Source: DASWRT01 sp036403035 (GTDB lineage Bacteria; Pseudomonadota; Alphaproteobacteria; ATCC43930; CGMCC-115725). From it: a stretch of DNA of 14,578 nt. Below the pieces are notes generated by a model that did no database searches, was not told the DNA's origin, and was given only the letters and a program-made list of their open reading frames with translations. Positions 1-6,333 of this stretch are shown piece by piece (within the stretch, counting starts at the first letter, position 1; each line of letters begins with the position of its first letter). Made by a program: the position numbers and the translations under genes. The stretch is taken from NCBI GenBank assembly GCA_036403035.1, contig DASWRT010000475.1:1-14578 (forward strand), given 5' to 3'.

Positions 1-609
1 TTCCGCGCGCAGATTCACCGCTGGCTGTCGCTGTCGACCGAGGACGCGTTCCTGCCGCTCGCCGCGCTGACCGACGCCGCCGCGGTCGCAGGCGACCCGT
101 CGCTCCTCGCCGAGGTGCGCGACGAGTTCATGCGGCGCGTCAACGGCAACGACGCCTTCCTCGCCCGCTTCGCCCGGCCGGTCCTCTCCTTCGATACGCC
201 GGGGACCGGCCCGCTCGCCTCGATCCTGCACGCGATCGGCGACTCCTCGGAAGGGATCGACCTCAAGAAGGCCGGTCTGTTCCCGGTCGTCCACGGCGTG
301 CGCAGCCTCGCGCTGGAGCGCGGCGTCGCGGCGACCGGCACCGACGAGCGGATCGGCCGGCTGGCCGGGGAGGGCGTGTTCGGCGACGGCTTCGCCGCCG
401 ACCTCCGCGAGGCGTTCCAGTTCCTCCTCGCGCTCCAGCTCAAGACCGCGCTCGCCGCCGCCGGCCGCGGCAACGGCGCCGCCACCGCCCCGCTCGTCGA
501 CCGCCACGCCCTGTCGCGCGCCGAGGCGACCCTGCTCAAGGACTCGCTGCGCGTCGTCGTCGCGCTCAAGGAACAGGTGGCGCATCATTTCCGCCTCTCG
601 CTCTTCTGA
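1..609 (+). CDS. DUF294-type nucleotidyltransferase-like protein, C-terminal part (5' end outside window)
   Basis: The frame is open from base 1 and ends in TGA at 607-609, giving the last 202 residues of a longer protein. The visible part is a helical domain (motifs such as FARPVLSFDTPGTGP, IDLKKAGLFPVVHGVRSLAL and LSRAEATLLKDSLRVV) that I recognise as the putative substrate-binding domain at the C-terminus of DUF294 proteins. In that family it normally follows a cyclic-nucleotide-binding or CBS-pair domain and a GlnD-like nucleotidyltransferase domain, which would lie upstream of this window. The family is thought to act on signalling proteins, but no substrate is established. An exonuclease gene starts 36 bp downstream on the same strand. 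That pairing is common in proteobacteria and suggests co-transcription. Family assignment is from remembered motif patterns, not a search. Confidence 0.8.
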   Translation, partial: FRAQIHRWLSLSTEDAFLPLAALTDAAAVAGDPSLLAEVRDEFMRRVNGNDAFLARFARPVLSFDTPGTGPLASILHAIGDSSEGIDLKKAGLFPVVHGVRSLALERGVAATGTDERIGRLAGEGVFGDGFAADLREAFQFLLALQLKTALAAAGRGNGAATAPLVDRHALSRAEATLLKDSLRVVVALKEQVAHHFRLSLF

Positions 610-645
610 GCGGGCGGACCGCGGCGAGGGGAGGGAGCGGCGCAC

Positions 646-1293
646 ATGCTCGGCTGGATGCGGGGCTGGGGACGGTCGGCGCAGGCGTGCCGCGAGCGGT
701 TCCCCGCGCTGTTCGCGACGGAGGCGATGGACGGCGACCTCGTCGCGCTCGACACCGAGACGACCGGCCTCGACCCGAAGCGCGCCGAGATCGTCGCGAT
801 CGGCGCGGTCCGCATCCGCGGCAACCGGTTGCTGATGAGCCAGGGCTTCTCGGCCGTGGTGAAGCCGACGCGCCCGATCGACCCGGCCTCGATCCGCGTC
901 CACCAGATCCGCCCGGTCGACGTGCAGCGCGTCGGCCTCGACGTCGCGACCGCGATCGAGCGGCTCGTCGCCTTCATCGGCCCGCGCCCGCTGGTCGGCT
1001 ACTACCTGGAATTCGACATCGCCGTGATCGACCGGACAATGCGGGAGCTGGCCGGCGGCGCCGGCGTCCGCCTGCCGAACGAGCGGATCGAGGTCTCCGC
1101 CCTCTACTACGACACCGTGCTGCGCAAGCGGCAGTCGCTCCAGCTCTACGGGCAGGTCGACCTGCGGATGGAAACGATCCGCCGCGACCTCGCCCTCCCC
1201 GCCTTCCCGCAGCACGACGCCATGAGCGACGCGGTGATGGCGGGGCTGATGTATCTAAAGTTGCGCCGGCTCGCCGAAGCGGGCGGCGGCTGA
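646..1293 (+). CDS. DnaQ-like DEDDh 3'-5' exonuclease
   Basis: A 215-residue protein with the exonuclease fold of the DnaQ/PolC-epsilon superfamily. Exo I is DTETTGLDP (D36, E38), Exo II is the GYYLEFDIAVID segment (D124), and Exo III is HDAMSDA (H190, D195), so all four acidic residues and the catalytic histidine are present. The enzyme should remove nucleotides from 3' ends of DNA or RNA using two metal ions. Its size and lack of a polymerase or helicase domain make it a stand-alone accessory exonuclease and not the replicative proofreading subunit. The ATG at 646 is preceded by a GGGAGGGAG-type ribosome site at suitable spacing. It lies 36 bp after the DUF294-type gene, probably in one operon. 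It ends 24 bp from the convergent stop of the radical SAM gene, with no obvious terminator between. Confidence 0.9.
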   Translation: MLGWMRGWGRSAQACRERFPALFATEAMDGDLVALDTETTGLDPKRAEIVAIGAVRIRGNRLLMSQGFSAVVKPTRPIDPASIRVHQIRPVDVQRVGLDVATAIERLVAFIGPRPLVGYYLEFDIAVIDRTMRELAGGAGVRLPNERIEVSALYYDTVLRKRQSLQLYGQVDLRMETIRRDLALPAFPQHDAMSDAVMAGLMYLKLRRLAEAGGG

Positions 1294-1317
1294 TGCGCGC
1301 CTGCAATTCACCTTCGG

Positions 1318-2871
1318 TCAGTTACTCGAGCCGCCGGATTCGGCGACGAACCTTTCGGTGCTCTCGTCGATGGCACGGAGGGCGCGGTTGCGCGCCGCGG
1401 CATGGACATAGAGCGCATCGCGCTTGACCGCGATTTCCGGTTTCGGCGGCAGCGGCATCTCGTAGCTCAGGGGTTTCGCGTGGTCGGCGAGGAGCCGCGC
1501 CGGGTCGTAGACGCTGTTGAACTTGAACAGCATCTTCACGAAGTTCGTCTGTCCGTGGAGCAGCAACCGGGTTGCGGTGTCCGCCGCGCCGCGGAGCGTG
1601 CGCCAGCCGAGGTGCTTTCGGTTCAGCACCTGCTGCGTCGCAACCAGCTCCCGGTAGAATTCATCGAGCGGCAGGCGCGTCGGCAGCACGCAATGCTGGA
1701 TGTCGAAGAGGCGGTAGTCGCGGGATTGCAGGCGTCGCGACTCGGTCATCCAGGTCTCGGTGCCGGGATAAGGCGTGTTGACGCTGATATTCACGGCCTC
1801 CGGCACTTCGAGGCACCATTGGCGGACCGTAGCGAACCGCTCGCGGTCCCAGTCCGGATCGGCGATGATGTTGATCGCGACATGGATGCCGAGGGTGCGT
1901 GCGGCCTCCAGCGCCTCGAAGTTCCGGTCCAGCTTGATACGCTTGCGGTACTTTCTGAGGCCCTCCTCGTCGATCGCCTCCAGTCCGAGAAAGAGGTACC
2001 GGAGCCCGAGCCGGCTCCAGAACCGGAACACGTCCAGGTTGCGCAACAGCACGTCGCCGCGGGTCTCCAGATAGTACTGCTTGCGGATGCCGCGCCGGGC
2101 GATCGCTTCGCCGATCGCCATGCCGTGCTCGGGGCGGACGAAGGCGACGTCGTCGACGATGAACACGCCGGGCTCGCGGATCGAGGCGAGATCCTCGATG
2201 ACGCGCTCGGGACTGATCAGCCGGTAGCTGCGGCCGTAGAAAGTCCACGCGCTGCAGAACGAGCAGTCCCAAGGGCAGCCGCGCGAGAACTCGATCGAGG
2301 CGGCGGGGTCGAGCGGGCCGATGAAGTATTTGCGCCGGTGCCGCAGCAGGTGGCGGGCCGGCCGCAGATCGTCGAGGCTGTGGACGAAGGCCGGGCGCGT
2401 CCCTTCGCCGGCAATCGTGACCGCCCCCGGCACCGAAGCGGCGACGGCGGCCGGGTCGCGATCGTGCTGAAGCGCCGCCAGCAGCGCCGGCACCGCCGCC
2501 TCGCCCTCGCCCTTGAGCACGCAGTCGACGGTGCCGTCGCCATGCTCCAGGATCGCCCGCGCCGTGAACGAGGCGCTGTGCCCGCCGACGGCGATGAAGC
2601 AGCCGGGGAGGCGGCGCTTCGTCTCCTTCGCGAGATCGACGATCTCCGGTATGTTCGCGAGGTAGTTGCAGGAGAAGGCCACGACCTCCGGACGCCATGC
2701 GTCGATGAGGCGGAAATAGTCGCGGTGCCGCTCGACCTGAAGATCGATCAGCCGCACGTCGTGTCCGGCCCGCAGGGCGGAAGCGGCGACGAGTTCCAAC
2801 CCCAGCGGCTCAAGGCGCAGGAACAGCTTCGTGTACATCAACGGGCCGGGATGGACGGCGAGCACCTTCAT
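1318..2871 (-). CDS. hpnR: B12-binding radical SAM enzyme, probable hopanoid C-3 methylase HpnR
   Basis: A 517-residue protein. The N-terminal ~170 residues form a cobalamin-binding-like Rossmann domain (VHPGPLMYTKLFLRLEPLGL, HDVRLIDLQ, VGGHSASF). The radical SAM core follows, with the cluster motif CxxxCxxC at C199, C203 and C206 inside RGCPWDCSFCSAW. The C-terminal region contains RDYRLFDIQH and GQTNFVKMLFKFN. Overall layout, length and these strings match my memory of HpnR, which adds a methyl group at C-3 of the hopanoid A ring using SAM and methylcobalamin. I cannot exclude another class B radical SAM methylase. The start at 2871 is chosen over an in-frame ATG at 2937 because it begins directly at the conserved MKVLAVHPGP and has AGGAG eight bases upstream. 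No hopanoid biosynthesis gene is adjacent, so substrate supply must be encoded elsewhere. It is convergent with the exonuclease gene. Confidence 0.78.
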   Translation of the reverse strand: MKVLAVHPGPLMYTKLFLRLEPLGLELVAASALRAGHDVRLIDLQVERHRDYFRLIDAWRPEVVAFSCNYLANIPEIVDLAKETKRRLPGCFIAVGGHSASFTARAILEHGDGTVDCVLKGEGEAAVPALLAALQHDRDPAAVAASVPGAVTIAGEGTRPAFVHSLDDLRPARHLLRHRRKYFIGPLDPAASIEFSRGCPWDCSFCSAWTFYGRSYRLISPERVIEDLASIREPGVFIVDDVAFVRPEHGMAIGEAIARRGIRKQYYLETRGDVLLRNLDVFRFWSRLGLRYLFLGLEAIDEEGLRKYRKRIKLDRNFEALEAARTLGIHVAINIIADPDWDRERFATVRQWCLEVPEAVNISVNTPYPGTETWMTESRRLQSRDYRLFDIQHCVLPTRLPLDEFYRELVATQQVLNRKHLGWRTLRGAADTATRLLLHGQTNFVKMLFKFNSVYDPARLLADHAKPLSYEMPLPPKPEIAVKRDALYVHAAARNRALRAIDESTERFVAESGGSSN

Positions 2872-2890
2872 GCGATCGCTCCTATGCTCT
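2862..2890 (-). promoter_or_regulatory. Ribosome binding site deciding the hpnR start
   Basis: Read on the minus strand, AGGAG (2880-2884) lies eight bases before the ATG at 2871. The alternative upstream ATG at 2937 sits in the repeat-bearing intergenic region and would add 22 residues with no resemblance to the family. Confidence 0.65.
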
Positions 2891-2941
2891 CCCTCTCCCA
2901 CGAGGGTGCTGTTGCAACATATGCGAGCCCGCTCCACGCGT

Positions 2942-3064
2942 CCCCTCTCCCGCTTGCGGGAGAGCGATAGGGTGAGGGGAGTTCTTTTTTCCTTTCAATA
3001 TCTTACAATGGCGCCTGACTGATATCGGTCCTCGCCCCGACCCTCTCCCGCAGGCGGGAGAGGG
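2942..3064. repeat. Pair of inverted REP-like GC palindromes
   Basis: Two palindromes lie between the minus-strand gene ending at 3106 and the start of hpnR. The first is CTCTCCCGC (2945-2953), a TT loop, then GCGGGAGAG (2956-2964). The second is CCCTCTCCCGC (3041-3051), an AG loop, then GCGGGAGAGGG (3054-3064). The flanks (GGGTGAGGGGAG beside the first, CTCGCCCCGACC beside the second) show that the two copies point in opposite directions, like a BIME. Between them is an AT-richer stretch with a T run (2983-2990). They could fold as terminator-like or mRNA-stabilising hairpins upstream of hpnR. Function is inference. Confidence 0.75.
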
Positions 3065-3105
3065 AGTTCGCAACAGGCCCGCGAGAGGAGAGGGCGTTCA
3101 ATCGC

Positions 3106-4107
3106 TCACGCCCGCGTCAGCCGCCACGCGGTCGCCAGCAGGTCGAACAGATCGACGAGCCGCGCGACGTAATGGTCGCGCACCGTGAACGTGCCGCCGT
3201 GCCCCTCGATCCATTCGCACTCCAGCGCGTCGATCAGCCGTTCGAGCCGCCGCCGGTGCAGGCCGAGCCGCCGCTGAATGGGGTCGGTCACGATGCCGGC
3301 GAAGGCGCTGAGCGCCGCCGCGCCGACCATCAGCCCGCCGGTGAGACCGGCGACGAGGACCGGCGAGGCGGCGGCGGGGAACGCCGCATACCACAGCCCG
3401 CCCAGCGTCTGGCCGAGCGGGAACGAGGCGATCGCCGTCTGCTGCGCGATCGCCGCCGCCAGCGCCGGGCCGAGCGTCATCGCGCCGGGCGTCACCTGAT
3501 GCACGGTTGCCGCGCCGCTGCCCAGCGTCAGCAGCGCCGTCGCGATCTCAGCCGCCGCCGAGCGGGTGTCGGTGTAGGCGGACAGCGTCGCCTCCAGCCG
3601 CTCGCGGAACCCGGCCTCGTCCGCACGCCGCCCGATCGCCGCCAGCACCTCGCGCGCCCGCGCCTCGACGCGCGGATCGGCGAGCACCGTCTCGGCGAGC
3701 GCGTCGCGTTTCGAGACCCGATCGCCCTGCGCATAGGGCAACTCCAGCAGGTCGGTCATGACCAGCCATTCGACCTCGCGCCCGACCGCCGTCTCGAACA
3801 GCAGCCGCGCCTCGCGGAGCCGCCGCGCCGGCCGCGCCGCGCCCGCCTTCTCCAATCCGGCCGCCGCGAGCTTCGCGCCGACATTCGGCACGGCGAGGAA
3901 CAGGTTCGCGGGAGCCTTCAGCAGGTCCCACCCGACCGCCCGGCGGTGCAGCCGCGCCGTGCCGCGCAGCGAGAAATGCCGGTCGATGAACGGCCCGATC
4001 CGCTCCCGCCGCTCGGCGAAATAGCGCCGCATCGCGTCGCGCACGATCTCGCGGGCGAGAGCGGTTTCGTCCGGTGTAGAGGCGAGGCGAGCTTGCTTTT
4101 CGTGCAT
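3106..4107 (-). CDS. Hypothetical protein with C-terminal membrane segments (possibly DUF6635)
   Basis: A 333-residue protein that I do not recognise functionally. The soluble N-terminal half is rich in Arg and Ala, with a compact motif IGPFIDRHFSLRGTARLHRRAVGWDLLKAP (about residues 37-66). Two glycine/alanine-rich hydrophobic stretches follow (about 206-240 and 248-272), then a basic helix RRLGLHRRRLERLIDALE and an amphipathic tail. Its layout reminds me of proteins labelled DUF6635, but that link is uncertain. The start at 4107 has GGGGAG a suitable distance upstream. The same frame stays open far further upstream, but that part is antisense to the SPFH and NfeD genes and is not coding. It is divergent from the SPFH gene across 156 bp, so the two may share a control region. 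No catalytic signature is visible. A membrane-associated role is only an inference from the hydrophobic segments. Confidence 0.72.
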   Translation of the reverse strand: MHEKQARLASTPDETALAREIVRDAMRRYFAERRERIGPFIDRHFSLRGTARLHRRAVGWDLLKAPANLFLAVPNVGAKLAAAGLEKAGAARPARRLREARLLFETAVGREVEWLVMTDLLELPYAQGDRVSKRDALAETVLADPRVEARAREVLAAIGRRADEAGFRERLEATLSAYTDTRSAAAEIATALLTLGSGAATVHQVTPGAMTLGPALAAAIAQQTAIASFPLGQTLGGLWYAAFPAAASPVLVAGLTGGLMVGAAALSAFAGIVTDPIQRRLGLHRRRLERLIDALECEWIEGHGGTFTVRDHYVARLVDLFDLLATAWRLTRA

Positions 4108-4263
4108 TGCCGTCTCCCCGGCCTGCGACGCCCGGCGGAAGCGTGCCGGCATCCGGTAAACAGCGTGGGGCGGCACCGCGGCTATGGCGGAGTCACCGAA
4201 TCCCCTTCGCTCCGCCCGCAGGGACGCGTACCGTATGGGCCGCATTCCGCGCCGAGGTTGATG

Positions 4264-5193
4264 ATGCCCGCGTTCCTGGTCGTGCTGCTGCTGCTCGTCG
4301 TCCTCGGCGTCATCGTCCTGTACGGCGCGGTGAAAATCGTGCCGCAAGGCTACGAGTGGACGGTGGAGCGGTTCGGGCGCTACGTCGCAACCCTGAAGCC
4401 CGGCCTCCACCTGATCGTGCCGTTCTTCGACAAGATCGGGCGCAGGATCAACGTGCAGGAGACCGTCATCGAGATCCCGTCGCAGGTCGTCATCACCAAG
4501 GACAACGCGACGGTGACGGTCGACGGGCTGGTCTTCTATCAGGTGCTCGACGCGAAGAGCGCCGCCTACGAGGTGCGCAACCTCGACCAGTCGATCGTCG
4601 GGCTGACGCTGACCAACATCCGCACCGCGATCGGCGGGATGGACCTCGACGAGACGCTGTCGAAGCGCGACATGATCAACACGCAACTCCTGCGCGTGCT
4701 CGACGAGGCGACGCACATCTGGGGCACCAAGGTCACGCGCGTCGAATTGAAGGACGTGTCGCCGCCGCAGGACGTGATCGCGGCGATGGCGAAGCAGCTC
4801 ACCGCCGAGCGCAACAAGCGCGCCGCGATCCTCGACGCCGAGGGCTTCAAGCAGGGGCAGGTGCTGAAGGCTGAAGGCGAGAAGCAGGCGCAGATCCTCG
4901 CCGCCGAAGCCCGCCTCGAAGCGGCGAAGCGCGACGCCGAGGCGCGCGAGCGGCAGGCCCAGGCCGAGGCGACCGCGACCCGGCTCGTCTCCGAGGCGAT
5001 CGCCGCCGGCGACGTCCAGGCGATCAACTATTTCGTCGCGACGAAATATGTCGAGACGCTGAGCCGGATCGGCGGCGCCGACAATGCGAAGGTGGTGCTG
5101 ATGCCGCTGGAAGCCTCGTCGGTGATCGGCTCGATCGCCGGGATCGCCGAGCTGACCAAGGCGGTCGGCAGCGGCAGCGCACCGAAGGGCTGA
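4264..5193 (+). CDS. qmcA: SPFH/band 7 (stomatin, QmcA-like) membrane protein
   Basis: About 309 residues. A single N-terminal membrane anchor (about residues 4-24) is followed by a band 7 domain: VPQGYEWTVERFGRY, LKPGLHLIVPFFDKI, VQETVIEIPSQ, VITKDNATVTVDGL. A charged, alanine-rich coiled coil of about 170-245 follows (AERNKRAAILDAEGFKQGQ and similar), then a hydrophobic tail with VVLMPLEAS. Length and order match the slipin/QmcA group, which forms large oligomeric cages at lipid microdomains. Cage substrates are mostly unknown. The downstream NfeD gene, 39 bp away, is the classic partner, as in the E. coli qmcA-ybbJ pair. Two ATGs lie in tandem at 4261 and 4264. GAGG at 4254-4257 is only three bases from the first and six from the second, so I place the start at 4264. 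Confidence 0.9.
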   Translation: MPAFLVVLLLLVVLGVIVLYGAVKIVPQGYEWTVERFGRYVATLKPGLHLIVPFFDKIGRRINVQETVIEIPSQVVITKDNATVTVDGLVFYQVLDAKSAAYEVRNLDQSIVGLTLTNIRTAIGGMDLDETLSKRDMINTQLLRVLDEATHIWGTKVTRVELKDVSPPQDVIAAMAKQLTAERNKRAAILDAEGFKQGQVLKAEGEKQAQILAAEARLEAAKRDAEARERQAQAEATATRLVSEAIAAGDVQAINYFVATKYVETLSRIGGADNAKVVLMPLEASSVIGSIAGIAELTKAVGSGSAPKG

Positions 5194-5232
5194 GCCGGTC
5201 GCGGCGCGGGATCGGGAGGGGAGCACGGGTTC

Positions 5233-5676
5233 GTGTCGATCGAATACTGGCTGCTGCTCGCGATCGTCCTCGCCATCGCCGAGGTCGTGGCGCCGGGCAT
5301 CTTCCTGATCTTCCTCGCGCTGGGCGCCGTCGTCGCCGGATTCTCCGCGCTCGCGACGCCGGACCTGCGCTGGCAGATCCTCGTCTTCGTCGTCGCCAGC
5401 GCCGCCGCCGTGCTGCTCCTGCGCTCGCTCTACAGGCGGCTCCTGGCCGGGAAGCCGGACGCCGCGGACACGGTCGGGCGCGGGCCGATCGGCGAGCGCG
5501 GCGTCGTCGTCGAGCCGATCCGCGACGGCCGCGGCAAGGTCAAGATACGCGACTCCGTCTGGCTCGCCGCCGGGCCGGACCTGCCGGAGGGAACGCCGAT
5601 CGTCGTCGACCGCCGCGACGGCACGCTGCTCCATGTGCAGGAGCACCACCGCAGGCACGGCGGCAGCGCGGGGTAG
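5233..5676 (+). CDS. NfeD family membrane protein
   Basis: A 147-residue protein with two to three transmembrane segments in the first ~70 residues (YWLLLAIVLAIAEVVAPGIF, IFLALGAVVAGFSAL, ILVFVVASAAAVLLLRSLY). A soluble C-terminal beta-barrel (OB-like) follows, with GERGVVVEPIRDGRGKVKI and LPEGTPIVVDRRDGTLLHV. This is the short NfeD form without the serine protease domain. It works with the SPFH protein encoded just upstream, presumably as its membrane partner. The start codon is GTG at 5233, supported by GGGAGGGGAG at 5214-5223, nine bases upstream. No other start in the frame fits the hydrophobic N-terminus as well. The gene is followed by a long gap carrying an inverted repeat. Confidence 0.9.
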   Translation: MSIEYWLLLAIVLAIAEVVAPGIFLIFLALGAVVAGFSALATPDLRWQILVFVVASAAAVLLLRSLYRRLLAGKPDAADTVGRGPIGERGVVVEPIRDGRGKVKIRDSVWLAAGPDLPEGTPIVVDRRDGTLLHVQEHHRRHGGSAG

Positions 5677-5713
5677 GGCGGGCTGCATGGCGGCCTTTAG
5701 AAGCGGCACGCGG

Positions 5714-5817
5714 TTCCCCCCACCCCGACCCTCCCCCGCAAGGGGGGAGGGAGAAAAATTGAACGCCGTCAGAGGCTTCTCCCTCCCCCCTTGCGGGGGA
5801 GGGTCGGGATGGGGGGA
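5714..5817. repeat. Large inverted repeat of two REP-like palindromes
   Basis: The left arm (about 5714-5754) and the reverse complement of the right arm (about 5776-5817) agree over some 40 bases with a single clear difference (CACCCC versus CATCCC). About 20 AT-richer bases separate the arms. Each arm itself contains the imperfect palindrome CCCTCCCCCGC-AA-GGGGGGAGGG. The core resembles the repeats at 2942-3064 but is C-richer, so it is a sister family and not the same copy. Lying 38 bp after the NfeD stop, it could end or stabilise the qmcA-nfeD transcript. Confidence 0.8.
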
Positions 5818-5960
5818 GCCCGGCTCAATCCCGCGCTGTCCGTCTCCATCTCCGCGCAATCCGCGCCAGGACCGGAATTCAGAAAACGGTTGCGGCCAAA
5901 TCCAATTGGGACATACGCTTCGGCCGCCGTGTGCTCGCCCGCTGCATGCGCACGGTGCTC

Positions 5961-5971
5961 GCTCTTTGACA
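5961..5971 (+). promoter_or_regulatory. boxA-like antitermination string
   Basis: GCTCTTTGACA differs by one base from GCTCTTTAACA, the boxA core of E. coli rRNA leaders. Alphaproteobacterial rRNA leaders often carry a GCTCTTTGACA form. No rRNA or tRNA gene is in the window. The TTGACA within it (5966-5971) could alternatively be a -35 box, but I see no matching -10 at the right distance. Confidence 0.3.
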
Positions 5972-6058
5972 TCGTGAATCGGAATACTCGATGACGCCGT
6001 ACCGGCCCGGCCTTCCGCCAGCCGGCGCACCCGAGCCCGGCGCCGTCGAGCGCAATTA

Positions 6059-6108
6059 ACAGGCGGAAAACAGGAGAGGATCAGGAAAATAACAGGAGCA
6101 ATAACAGG
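6059..6108 (+). repeat. Five helically phased ACAGG direct repeats
   Basis: ACAGG starts at 6059, 6070, 6092 and 6104, with TCAGG at 6081. The steps are 11, 11, 11 and 12 bp, so all copies face one side of the helix. The spacers are A/G-rich (for example CGGAAA, AGAGGA, AAAATA). Inverted copies, CCTGT, occur at 6116 and 6172. The array lies about 230 bp upstream of the acyl-CoA synthetase start. It looks like a multi-site operator or a small tandem repeat. The binding protein is unknown. Confidence 0.6.
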
Positions 6109-6125
6109 CGCTGCACCTGTTTTTT
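6103..6125 (+). terminator. Short terminator-like hairpin with T run
   Basis: AACAGG (6103-6108) can pair with CCTGTT (6116-6121) around a seven-base loop, followed by a run of T to 6125. The stem is only six pairs and is built from the last ACAGG repeat, so it may be a by-product of the repeat array. No transcript entering it is obvious. Confidence 0.3.
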
Positions 6126-6333
6126 CGAGGGCAGAATCATTTCATATCAATATGTTAAACCAAGTCGCCTTCCTGTATTTTACTGCGGCAGGCCATCCGG
6201 GGCCGTTTCGACCGCATCGGCGAGCGCGTGCGCAACCGACGAACCGCGCCGCGATCCTGCGCGGTTGAAAGCCGGCCGCGCCGATGGCCTATTACGGCGA
6301 TATGACAAGAAACCGCCTCGGGAGGCTCCGCCG

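Larger units (their letters stand above)
5677..6333. other. 657-bp intergenic region between nfeD-like gene and acyl-CoA synthetase
   Basis: No convincing gene on either strand. In order it holds a near-perfect inverted repeat (5714-5817), a boxA-like string (5961-5971), five ACAGG-type repeats at 11-12 bp steps (6059-6108) ending in a short terminator-like hairpin, an AT-rich stretch with a CATAT/ATATG palindrome (6143-6154), and an 8-bp stem AACCGCGC/GCGCGGTT (6242-6266) about 70 bp before the next start codon. The stretch 6055-6180 is much richer in A+T than its surroundings, as expected for a control region. Confidence 0.7.

Noticed and set aside
1402..2970. Long plus-strand open frame opposite hpnR
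   Set aside because: It mirrors the codon structure of hpnR and has no family motif. The minus-strand reading has an intact radical SAM cluster motif and ribosome site.
2941..3064. Repeated palindromes considered as a CRISPR array
   Set aside because: There are only two copies in opposite orientation, with no regular spacers and no cas genes.
4108..6030. Very long minus-strand frame continuing upstream of the 333-residue membrane protein, opposite the SPFH and NfeD genes
   Set aside because: It is antisense to two clear protein families, and its translation is Arg/Asp/Gly-rich low complexity typical of the reverse frame of GC-rich genes.
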